Of a stretch of DNA of 40,213 nucleotides, positions 1 to 7,208 are shown one piece after another. The stretch lies in the NCBI GenBank assembly GCA_029862925.1, contig JAOTWJ010000014.1, forward strand, positions 1-40,213, read 5' to 3'. Source of the DNA: Gemmatimonadota bacterium (GTDB lineage: Bacteria; Gemmatimonadota; Gemmatimonadetes; Gemmatimonadales; GWC2-71-9). The notes beneath the pieces were generated by a model, which worked only from the letters and a program-made list of their open reading frames with translations, was not told where the DNA came from and searched no databases. Position numbers and translations under genes: made by a program. Position 1 is the first letter of the stretch, and every line of letters starts with the position of its first letter.

Positions 1-1
1 C

Positions 2-442
2 GGAAGAGCCATCGACCTCGTGAAGAACCCCTATCACGACGTCGAGCCCGATGACCTGCTGCGGTTCGGCCTCATCCCGGAACTCGTGGGGCGCCTGCCG
101 GTGGTCGTGGCCCTCGACCAGTTGGATGAGGATTCGCTCGTCCGCATCCTGGTCGAGCCGAAGAACGCGCTGAGCAAGCAGTACAAGAAGCTGTTCGAGC
201 TGGAGAACGTGGGTCTCACCTTCGACCCGGAGGGCCTGCGCGCCATCGCCGTCCGCGCGATCAAACGCGGCACGGGTGCCCGTGGGCTGCGGTCGATCCT
301 CGAAGATCTGATGACCGATCTCATGTTCGACCTGCCCGACCGCAGCGACATCCGCGAAGTGGTGATCACGAAGGAGTGCGTGACGGAGGGCCGCCCGCCG
401 CTCCTCGTCACGGAGCGTGCCCGGGCCAAGAAGGAAGCCTGA
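2..442 (+). CDS. clpX: ATP-dependent Clp protease ATP-binding subunit ClpX, C-terminal part
   Basis: This is the last ~146 codons of ClpX; the gene enters from the left edge, so its start, zinc-binding domain and Walker motifs lie outside. The visible part reads [14 protein letters not shown], which contains the sensor-2-adjacent ClpX signature, then [15 protein letters not shown] and [12 protein letters not shown], the conserved small AAA+ domain of ClpX. ClpX is a cytosolic hexameric unfoldase that feeds substrates to ClpP. The gene ends in TGA at 440-442, inside the start region of engB, so the two are probably co-transcribed. ClpX is favoured over HslU because of the EPKNAL motif and the short tail. 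Only the edge truncation is odd. Confidence 0.95.
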   Translation, partial: GRAIDLVKNPYHDVEPDDLLRFGLIPELVGRLPVVVALDQLDEDSLVRILVEPKNALSKQYKKLFELENVGLTFDPEGLRAIAVRAIKRGTGARGLRSILEDLMTDLMFDLPDRSDIREVVITKECVTEGRPPLLVTERARAKKEA

Positions 443-1035
443 CGGACGCCCGCTTCGTCGGCAGTTACCCGGCCGCCGACTTCCGTCTCGTCCCAGTTCT
501 GCCAGAGCTCACCGTCGCCGGGCGCTCCAACGTCGGCAAGTCGTCACTCATCAACGCATTCCTCGGGCGCCGGGCGCTGGCGCGCACCAGCCGGACGCCG
601 GGCAAAACCCGGTTGTGCAACGTGTACGCGGTGGACGAGCGCTATTATCTCGTGGACCTCCCCGGGTATGGCTACGCGCGCGTCTCGCAGCGGGAGCGGA
701 TCGGCTTCCGGCGCCTCATGCGGGACGTGCTCGTCACGCGGCCGCAGGTCGTGGGGGTGCTGTGGCTGCTCGACATCCGGCATCCCCCCTCGCCGGACGA
801 CCACGCGATGCACACGCTGCTGGCCGAGTGCGGCCTGCCGGTCTTGCTCGCCGTCACGAAAGCCGACAAGATCCCCCGGAGCAAGCGCTCCACGCACGTG
901 CGGACCATTCTCGACGCGCTGGAGTTCGCAGAGGACCAATGCGTGATCACGAGCGCCGAGAGCAAACAGGGGATCCCCGAGCTGCGGGACGCCGTCGCCG
1001 GGCTCACGGCCCCGCCGGCCGGCAGCCGGCGGTGA
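376..1035 (+). CDS. engB: Ribosome biogenesis GTP-binding protein EngB (YsxC/YihA)
   Basis: EngB is a small cytosolic TRAFAC GTPase needed for assembly of the large ribosomal subunit. Counting from GTG 376, the P-loop GRSNVGKSS is at residues 49-57, the switch region has TSRTPGKT, G3 is DLPGYGYA at 94-101, G4 is TKADK at 161-165, and a G5-like SAES follows. The start is uncertain. GTG 376 gives 219 aa and overlaps clpX by 67 bases. Family similarity begins only near DARFVGSYP, and a CTG at 439-441 forms a CTGA overlap with the clpX stop and would give 198 aa, the usual length. No ATG, GTG or TTG lies between. The 3' end overlaps the next gene as GTGA. Confidence 0.93.
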   Translation: MRDGGPPAAPRHGACPGQEGSLTDARFVGSYPAADFRLVPVLPELTVAGRSNVGKSSLINAFLGRRALARTSRTPGKTRLCNVYAVDERYYLVDLPGYGYARVSQRERIGFRRLMRDVLVTRPQVVGVLWLLDIRHPPSPDDHAMHTLLAECGLPVLLAVTKADKIPRSKRSTHVRTILDALEFAEDQCVITSAESKQGIPELRDAVAGLTAPPAGSRR

Positions 1036-1670
1036 GCGCTGCCCGGCGCGCCGTCCTGGCGCTCATCGCCACCGTCGCCTGCGGCGGCGGCGGGGTTCCG
1101 GGTCCCCTGCCACCGGACGCCGGCCGCGCGACCGCGGACGACCTGCCGCCGGTGGGATACGGCACTCTCAAGCTCGACGACATCGCGCTGCTGTTCGAGA
1201 CGGGGGACCTCCGGATCCGGGTCCTGCCGCTCGACGAGCGGGTGATCCGCCTGCTGGCGCCCGACTCGTACGAGTCCCTGCACGGGCTCAAGCGGCTGCG
1301 CGCGGCCGAGATCGACTCGGCGGCGCGGAGCTACGGGGTCGCGGATCCGTCGCTCTTCTCGGTGTCGTTCTACGGACTCCGGGAGCGGGCCCAGTTCACG
1401 CCCGAGGAGCTGACCGTGCAAAGCCGCGGCCGGTTCTTTCGGCCGTTCGCCTACGTCCCGCTGAGCCCGCGCTGGGGCGAGCGCCAGGCGGCGCTGCGCG
1501 AGTCGGCGGTTGCCGTCGCGCTGTACGAGTCGGGCATGGCCCTGTTCGAGGACGAACTGCTCGTTTCCTACCAGGGGGTCACCACGCGTGCGTGGGGACA
1601 GATCGCCCGCGTGCTCAACGCCGAACGCGCCGCGGCCCTGTCGCGTGCGGCGGCGGCCGGGAAGCGCTGA
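1032..1670 (+). CDS. Small putative lipoprotein of unknown function
   Basis: A 212-aa protein of no family I recognise. It starts at GTG 1032, which overlaps the engB stop as GTGA. The first 17 residues form a short charged and hydrophobic leader ending in TVAC, a loose lipobox, followed by a Gly/Pro-rich linker, so export and lipidation at Cys17 is likely. The mature part is mixed alpha/beta, with LKLDDIALLFETGDLRIRVL near residues 38-57 and a region rich in aromatic residues around RGRFFRPFAYVPLSPRWGE. The conserved-looking LPLDERVIRLLAPDSY segment suggests a compact globular envelope protein. Coupling to engB implies co-expression only, not shared function. Confidence 0.7.
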   Translation: MSAARRAVLALIATVACGGGGVPGPLPPDAGRATADDLPPVGYGTLKLDDIALLFETGDLRIRVLPLDERVIRLLAPDSYESLHGLKRLRAAEIDSAARSYGVADPSLFSVSFYGLRERAQFTPEELTVQSRGRFFRPFAYVPLSPRWGERQAALRESAVAVALYESGMALFEDELLVSYQGVTTRAWGQIARVLNAERAAALSRAAAAGKR

Positions 1671-1705
1671 ACCCCGCCCACTCCCGGCCCGCGGAATGTG
1701 ACCGA

Positions 1706-1747
1706 GACCCCGGCGGGGGTCGAGCCCGCCCCACACTCTAGGCGGGC
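1706..1747 (+). terminator. Two tandem GC-rich hairpins after the clpX-engB-lipoprotein operon
   Basis: GACCCC (1706-1711) pairs with GGGGTC (1716-1721) across a GGCG loop. GCCCGCC (1724-1730) then pairs with GGCGGGC (1741-1747) across a 10-base loop. They lie 36 bases after the lipoprotein stop and before a new transcription unit. There is no T-run, so this is at best a weak or factor-assisted terminator. The rest of 1671-1917 holds no gene I can support. Confidence 0.35.
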
Positions 1748-1830
1748 GGGCACCTCGGATATCGGCGAAGGGGGTCTCCGCGAGGTCGGGGCTGGACGGT
1801 CGGGGCGCGACACCGTGAAATTCGTGCTCG

Positions 1831-1857
1831 GGAAACCGAAACTGGAATCGCGTCGTC
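1831..1857 (+). promoter_or_regulatory. Possible ECF-type promoter (GGAAAC ... CGTC)
   Basis: GGAAAC at 1831-1836 is followed after 17 bases by CGTC at 1854-1857; a second CGTC lies 14 bases away at 1851-1854. This resembles the general ECF sigma pattern of an AAC-type -35 and a CGT-type -10. It stands in a real intergenic gap about 60 bases upstream of the acyltransferase start. Both motifs are short, so chance is a real alternative. Confidence 0.25.
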
Positions 1858-1904
1858 GCGGTGGGACGGGTCCATGACGATCCCGCCCGTTGCGACCTCC
1901 ATCC

Positions 1905-1910
1905 GGGGAG
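1905..1910 (+). promoter_or_regulatory. Ribosome binding site deciding the acyltransferase start
   Basis: GGGGAG lies 7 bases before ATG 1918. It supports that start over the in-frame GTG at 1861, which would add 19 residues unlike the family. Confidence 0.6.
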
Positions 1911-1917
1911 CCTGCAG

Positions 1918-2736
1918 ATGCCGCACCGCCCACTGCGCCAACTGACACTTCCGCCCGACGCCGAGCGGGTCTACGACCGCTGGCTCGGCGAGCTCCAGGG
2001 CCGGCTCGCCGATCCGGCCTGCGACCGTAACCGGCTGTGCCGGGACGTGCTGTGCGAGCTCTACTATCCCGGCCGCGGAGACTGGGACACGCTGCTGCAC
2101 GACCCGCGGACCCCCATCGGCACGCGCGCCGCTCTCCTGGCCCTGGACCCCCGCAACATCACGCTCGAGCCGGAGCACTACCACGAGATCGATCCGGAGC
2201 GATACGCGCGCGTGAAGCCCCTCCTGTGGCTGTGGCAGGGATTCGACCGGTCGCCGCTGGGCGGCGGCAACGTGACGGTGGGCGTCCGGTTCCGGCGGGT
2301 GCTCGCGCCACACGTGTTCCGGCGCTGCGGTCGCAACTTCAAGTGTTTCCAGTTCGTCGAGTTCTCCTTCGGGTACAACATGGAAGTGGGCGACGACGTG
2401 GTGGTCCACCGCCACGTGCTGCTCGACGATCGCGAGACGATCGCGCTCGGCGACCGCGTCTCGATCGCCGACTATGCGAACGTGTACACGCACTCGCACG
2501 ACCTCGTGGACCAGGAAACCGTGAGCGCCACGCCCATCCGGCTCGGCCGCGGCGTGCGCGTGACGTACCACGCCACCCTGCTCGAGGGCGTCGAGGTGGG
2601 CGAGCAGGGCATGGTTGGCGCGCTCGCCGTCGCCACCAAGTCGGTGAAGCCGTACCACGTGCATCTCGGCATCCCCGCCGTCCCCAAGCTCGTGAAGCCG
2701 AACGCGCCGCCGCCCTGGGGGACAGCCCCGGCATGA
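1918..2736 (+). CDS. Left-handed beta-helix (hexapeptide) acyltransferase
   Basis: A 272-aa protein of the LbH acetyltransferase type, probably a cytosolic trimer acylating a sugar or similar hydroxyl substrate with acetyl-CoA. The N-terminal ~110 residues are helical and unusual, with many charged and aromatic residues. From about residue 118 hexapeptide-type repeats appear (VGDDVVVHRHVLLDD, LGDRVSIADYANVYTHSHD, LGRGVRVTYHATLLEGVEVGE). THSHD at 191-195 resembles the HxH region that supplies the catalytic histidine in maltose/WbbJ-type O-acetyltransferases. The C-terminus GIPAVPKLVKP is the usual closing strand. The ATG has a good GGGGAG ribosome site. The stop overlaps the next start as ATGA, coupling it to a hybrid histidine kinase. 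The substrate cannot be read from sequence. Confidence 0.82.
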   Translation: MPHRPLRQLTLPPDAERVYDRWLGELQGRLADPACDRNRLCRDVLCELYYPGRGDWDTLLHDPRTPIGTRAALLALDPRNITLEPEHYHEIDPERYARVKPLLWLWQGFDRSPLGGGNVTVGVRFRRVLAPHVFRRCGRNFKCFQFVEFSFGYNMEVGDDVVVHRHVLLDDRETIALGDRVSIADYANVYTHSHDLVDQETVSATPIRLGRGVRVTYHATLLEGVEVGEQGMVGALAVATKSVKPYHVHLGIPAVPKLVKPNAPPPWGTAPA

Positions 2737-4853
2737 GCAGCCCGGAGTTCGTGGCCGTGGCCGCCGCCGTGGCGGCCCTGCTGCTCGGCTGGTGGCTGGG
2801 CGGCGCGCGGGCCCGTGGCGCGTCCGACACCGCCCTCCGGGAGACCCGCAGCGAGTTATCCCGCCGGCTGAACGACGTGTTCGCTCTCCAGGAGCTGTCG
2901 TTCATGCTCTCGGAGTCGCTGCAGCCCGCCCGCATCGCCGAACAGGTGACCAGCTATCTCGCCCGGTTCACGGACGTGCAGGGTTCGCTCGTGGCTCTGG
3001 CGGCGGACGGTGGCCGCACCCTGCGGGTCGCGGCGGCCACCGGCACGCTGAGCGCGCTGCGCAACCGCGAGATCGCCGAGGACGACGAGGGGCTCGTGGC
3101 CGGCGCCTTGCACCGGGATCAGTACGTCCTCGAGGACGGCACGGGCACACGGCCTGTGTTGGCGGCCGGGATCACGGCGGCCCGGGCCGCGGTGTTCCCG
3201 CTCCGCGCGCACGGGGTGACCGTCGGCGTGCTCGCCGTGACGGATCCGGGCCGCACCCGGTTCGACCCCGAAGACCTCCGCCTGCTGTCGACCGTCGCAA
3301 CCCACGCGGCGATCGTGCTCTCGAACGCCCGTTTCTTCGACCTCGTCCGCGCGGGCCGTGACCAGTGGGAGACCACCTTCAACGCGCTGTCCGAAGGGCT
3401 CGCCGTCGTGGACGAGACCGGCCGGATTCGGCGGGCCAACCGTGCCCTCGCCGGGCTCGTGGGCCATTCGGTGCCGTCGCTGGTCGGCATGTCCCTCTCC
3501 GAGGCGGCGCTGGGCGGCTCGCACGAACTCGTGGAACTGCTGGACGCCGCTCGGCGGCGAGAAGGCGCGCCGGTACGCACCGTCCAACTCCCACGCTTGG
3601 GGCGCGTGTTCCGCGTGAGCGCCGCGGCCATGCGGGGCGAGGACGACACGGCGTGGGCCGTCGTCTTGATCGAGGACGTGACGGAACAACAGCGGCTCGA
3701 GGCGCAGCTGGTTCAGAGCGAGAAGATGGCCGCGGTCGGTCAACTGGTGTCCGGGGTCGCCCACGAGCTGAACAACCCCCTCACTTCCATCGCCGGCCTG
3801 ACGGAGTTCCTGCTCGAACAGCCGGCCCCGACCGACCGGGATCGTGACCATCTGCGGGTCATCCGCGAGCAGGCCGACCGCGCCGGCCGGATCGTACGAA
3901 ACCTGCTGACGTTCGCCCGGAAGGGCCCAGCCGACGTGGGCGAGGTGGACATCAACGACATCGTCCAGCGCACGGTGTCCCTCGTGGGGTACGAGATCCG
4001 TCTGCGCGAGGTGCACCTCGAGCTGGCGTTGGATCCCGCGCTGCCCCCACTCACCGGCGACCGCTACCAGATCCAGCAGGTCGTGCTGAACCTCGTCACC
4101 AACGCGATCCAGGCCGTGCAGGACAATCCGCCCGATCGTCCGCGCCGGATCGGGATCGTCTCCGAGCTCGACGGCCCGCAGGTCCGGCTCCGCGTGCGTG
4201 ACTCGGGTCCCGGTATCCCGGAGGACCTGGTCCCGCAGATCTTCACGCCGTTCTTCACGACCAAGGCACCCGGCCACGGGACCGGGCTGGGATTGTCGAT
4301 CTCCTATCGGATCATCGAGGGCCACGGCGGTACGCTGCGCGTGCAGCGAGCGGTCGACGGCGGCGCCGTCTTCGTGATGCAGCTCCCGGTGCGGTCACCG
4401 GTCCCGGTCCCGGTGGCACCCCTCGGGTCGGCGGTCGCCGGGCCGGAGGAGCACGACCTTCCCAGTGCCCCGCAACGCGCCATCCTGCTGGTGGACGAGG
4501 ACCCTGCGATCCGGCGGATGATCGGGGTGTTGCTCTCGGGTCCGTCGCAGGTGGTGGAGACGGCCTCCGAGGCCGGCCAGGCGCTCGAGCTGCTCGACGC
4601 GCACGCCTTCGATCTCGTCATCGCCGACGCCCGGGTACCCGTGTCGGCGGGCGAGCGCCTCGGCGATACGCTGCTTCGCCGCTGGCCCAATCTCCGGACC
4701 CGCACGATCTTCCTCACCGCCGACGTCCGGCCCGAGACGGACGCCTGGCTGCAGGAACTCGGCTGTCCCTACTTCCTCAAGCCCTTCCGGATTGGCGAAC
4801 TGAAAGCGGAAACGGCGCGGATCCTGCGCGCGCAGGGCCTCGCCACTCAGTGA
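2733..4853 (+). CDS. Hybrid sensor histidine kinase (TM-GAF-PAS-HisKA-HATPase-REC)
   Basis: A 706-aa hybrid kinase. One N-terminal hydrophobic segment (about 5-24) could anchor it in the inner membrane. A GAF domain spans about 45-205, a PAS domain about 210-320, and the dimerisation helix carries phospho-acceptor His344 in VAHELNNPLTSI. The ATPase domain has the N-box around VLNLVTNAI (451-459), DSGPGIP (490-496) and GTGLGLS (516-522). The C-terminal receiver (about 582-700) keeps the acidic pair near 588-590, Asp632, Thr662 and Lys683, so it looks able to take the phosphate. The sensed signal is likely cytosolic, because no periplasmic loop exists. The gene is coupled to the acyltransferase (ATGA) and converges with the PilB-REC gene, overlapping it by 7 bases. 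No separate response regulator is adjacent on this strand. Confidence 0.92.
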   Translation: MSSPEFVAVAAAVAALLLGWWLGGARARGASDTALRETRSELSRRLNDVFALQELSFMLSESLQPARIAEQVTSYLARFTDVQGSLVALAADGGRTLRVAAATGTLSALRNREIAEDDEGLVAGALHRDQYVLEDGTGTRPVLAAGITAARAAVFPLRAHGVTVGVLAVTDPGRTRFDPEDLRLLSTVATHAAIVLSNARFFDLVRAGRDQWETTFNALSEGLAVVDETGRIRRANRALAGLVGHSVPSLVGMSLSEAALGGSHELVELLDAARRREGAPVRTVQLPRLGRVFRVSAAAMRGEDDTAWAVVLIEDVTEQQRLEAQLVQSEKMAAVGQLVSGVAHELNNPLTSIAGLTEFLLEQPAPTDRDRDHLRVIREQADRAGRIVRNLLTFARKGPADVGEVDINDIVQRTVSLVGYEIRLREVHLELALDPALPPLTGDRYQIQQVVLNLVTNAIQAVQDNPPDRPRRIGIVSELDGPQVRLRVRDSGPGIPEDLVPQIFTPFFTTKAPGHGTGLGLSISYRIIEGHGGTLRVQRAVDGGAVFVMQLPVRSPVPVPVAPLGSAVAGPEEHDLPSAPQRAILLVDEDPAIRRMIGVLLSGPSQVVETASEAGQALELLDAHAFDLVIADARVPVSAGERLGDTLLRRWPNLRTRTIFLTADVRPETDAWLQELGCPYFLKPFRIGELKAETARILRAQGLATQ

Positions 4854-7162
4854 GGGCGGCGGACGCGGCGGAGCACGGCGTCGAGCCGCGCGGAAAGGGC
4901 CCGGGCACGGAAGGGTTTGCTCAGGAAGTCGTCCGCCCCGAACTCGAAGACCCTCACCTCGTTTTCTTCGTCGCCGCGCGCGGTGAGCACCACGACCGGG
5001 ATGTGCTCCGTCGCCCGGCGCGAGCGCAGGTGCGACAGCACGCCGTACCCATCCAGGCCGGGCAGGTTGAGATCCAGCACGATGATGTCGGGCGCGTGGC
5101 GGTCGACCTGATCGAGCGCCTCCACGCCGTCGCCCGCCTCGATGACCACGTAGCCGTCGCGCTCCAGCAGGTCGCGCATCACCCGGCGCAGCTGGTCCTC
5201 GTCATCCACGAGGAGCACCGTGGCGCCGGCCAGGCTGTCGTCGCCGCGCGCCGTGGGAGGCGCTGCGTCGGCCTCCTCCAGCAGCTCGAATGCGCCCTCG
5301 AGGCTCGTCCCAACGCCGTCACCGGCATCCCGCTCCGCCTTCCGGGCGGGAGGGGTGGCACGCGGGGCCGGCGGCTCGGTCACCGGGTGCGGCACGGCTT
5401 CCGGGCGGGGGCGTGGCCCTGAGCGGCGGCGCTCCAGCGGTTCGTCGTCCTGCGGCATGTCCACGACCCGCAGCAGTTCATCGATGGTGGACTCCCCCCG
5501 CACGACGTGCTCGAGACCGCTTTCCCACAGACCCTGCATGCCGTCGGCGCGCGCCGCCTCGGCGATCTTGTCGGCGGTGGCGTTCTGCCCGATGCGGCGC
5601 TCCACCTCGGGCGTCACCTTGAGCACCTCCAGGATCGAGAACCGACCGCGGTAGCCCGTCAACGCGCATTCCTGACACCCCACGGCGCGGTAGAGCGGGG
5701 TATCGGGCGTGATCCACCGATGCATCTTGGGCGGGATCGACTCGACCCACACCTCCTTGCACGACGGGCACAGTCGCCGCATCAGCCGCTGGGCGATCAC
5801 GCCTCGCACCGCCGTGGCGATCTTGAACGACTCAACGCCGATGTCCACGAGACGGGTCACCGCATTGGGCGCGTCGTTGGTGTGCAGGGTGGACAGCACG
5901 AGGTGCCCGGTGAGCGACGCCTGAACGGCAATCTGCGCCGTCTCCCGGTCGCGGATCTCGCCCACGAGCACGACGTCGGGGTCCTGCCGCAGAATCGACC
6001 GCAGCGCGGAGGAGAAAGTAAGCCCCGCTTTTTCGTGGACCTGCACCTGCACGATCCCGGCGAGGCGGTACTCCACCGGATCTTCGACGGTGACGATGTT
6101 CACGCCCTCGCTCTGGATGTGCCGCAACGCGGAGTACAGCGTCGTGGTCTTGCCGGAACCGGTCGGCCCGGTCACGAGGATGATCCCGTCCCTGTTCTCC
6201 AGCAGGCCGCGGATGGCGGTCGCCTCCGGCTCGAGCAGCCCCAGCGAGTCGAGTGAGAGGACCGTGCGCCGGGAGTCGAGGATCCGGATCACGACCTTCT
6301 CGCCGAGCGAGGCGGGCAGCGTCGAGACGCGCAGGTCGACGGGCGTCCCGTTGACCGCGACACGCGCGCGGCCGTCCTGCGGCCGCAGCCGGTCGGCGAT
6401 GTCGAGCTGCGAGATGATCTTGAGCCGGGAGATGAGCGGCAGGCCCGCGGCGCGGGGCACCTTCATCACCTGCCGCAGCACCCCGTCGATCCGGTAGCGG
6501 ACGGCAACGCCACCTTCCTCCGGCTCGATGTGGATGTCGCTCGCCCGCGAGAGAATCCCCTCCGAGAGAATCAGATCCACCAGCCGCACGACCGGCCGCT
6601 GCGACGCCTGCTCGGCTGAGATGGTCAGCTCTTCGGCGAGCCGCTCCTCGTCGATCTGCTGGACGTTGGTGTCTTCCATGCCCTCGAGCAGCTTGTCGAT
6701 CACGTTTTCCGGCCGGTACAGCTCGTCGATCTTGTTGCGGATCGCCGCGGGGCTGGCAATCAGCATCCGCACTTCCCGTCCGGTGGCGAACGCGATCGTC
6801 TTCTCGCAATCGAGATCGAACGGGTTGGCGGTGGCGAGCTCGAGGTAGGAGTCGGTGACGAGGATCGGCAGGACCGCATAGCGCCGCGCAACCTGCTCGG
6901 GCACCAACTCGCGCGCGACCCGGTCGCTCTGCGACAGATCCGCGAGCTTCAGCCGGAGGCGCGTGGACAGCGCCCCGAGAATGGCTTCGTCCGTCGCCAC
7001 CTTTTGGGCGACGGCCGTCTCCCAGAGGAATTCGGTCGCTTTCGGGTCCGCACGGAGTGCGGCGACCTGCTCGTCGCCGAGCAGCTCGGCGAGCGTGGGT
7101 CCCACCCACTCGTCGCGGAACACCTTTACGGCGTCGGCGTCCTTCTCGTGGTGCTCAGCCAT
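4847..7162 (-). CDS. PilB/GspE-type secretion ATPase fused to a C-terminal receiver domain
   Basis: A 771-aa cytosolic hexameric motor of the type IV pilus/type II secretion family. An N-terminal GspE_N-like domain spans about 20-150. The ATPase core has ASDIHIEP (207-214), Walker A GPTGSGKTT (332-340), Walker B DPDVVLVGEIRD (394-405) and STLHTND (424-430). The zinc-site cysteines are 465, 468, 496 and 499. After a Pro/Arg-rich linker (about 575-640) comes a full receiver domain with the DD pair at 653-654, Asp697, Thr727 and Lys749 all present. A receiver on PilB is unusual and suggests control by phosphorylation. The ATG at 7162 is preferred; a TTG at 7198 would add 12 residues. It lies 46 bases after a barrel-protein gene and converges with a hybrid kinase gene. 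PilB is favoured over GspE by overall layout, not proven. Confidence 0.9.
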   Translation of the reverse strand: MAEHHEKDADAVKVFRDEWVGPTLAELLGDEQVAALRADPKATEFLWETAVAQKVATDEAILGALSTRLRLKLADLSQSDRVARELVPEQVARRYAVLPILVTDSYLELATANPFDLDCEKTIAFATGREVRMLIASPAAIRNKIDELYRPENVIDKLLEGMEDTNVQQIDEERLAEELTISAEQASQRPVVRLVDLILSEGILSRASDIHIEPEEGGVAVRYRIDGVLRQVMKVPRAAGLPLISRLKIISQLDIADRLRPQDGRARVAVNGTPVDLRVSTLPASLGEKVVIRILDSRRTVLSLDSLGLLEPEATAIRGLLENRDGIILVTGPTGSGKTTTLYSALRHIQSEGVNIVTVEDPVEYRLAGIVQVQVHEKAGLTFSSALRSILRQDPDVVLVGEIRDRETAQIAVQASLTGHLVLSTLHTNDAPNAVTRLVDIGVESFKIATAVRGVIAQRLMRRLCPSCKEVWVESIPPKMHRWITPDTPLYRAVGCQECALTGYRGRFSILEVLKVTPEVERRIGQNATADKIAEAARADGMQGLWESGLEHVVRGESTIDELLRVVDMPQDDEPLERRRSGPRPRPEAVPHPVTEPPAPRATPPARKAERDAGDGVGTSLEGAFELLEEADAAPPTARGDDSLAGATVLLVDDEDQLRRVMRDLLERDGYVVIEAGDGVEALDQVDRHAPDIIVLDLNLPGLDGYGVLSHLRSRRATEHIPVVVLTARGDEENEVRVFEFGADDFLSKPFRARALSARLDAVLRRVRRPH

Positions 7163-7208
7163 CGCCGACAAGATAATGGCCCTGCGGAGGCCGGCCAAAC
7201 GATCCGCA

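Noticed and set aside
417-1031. Upstream extension of the lipoprotein frame inside engB
   Set aside because: The extension is Arg-rich out-of-frame engB sequence; the lipoprotein signal begins only at GTG 1032.
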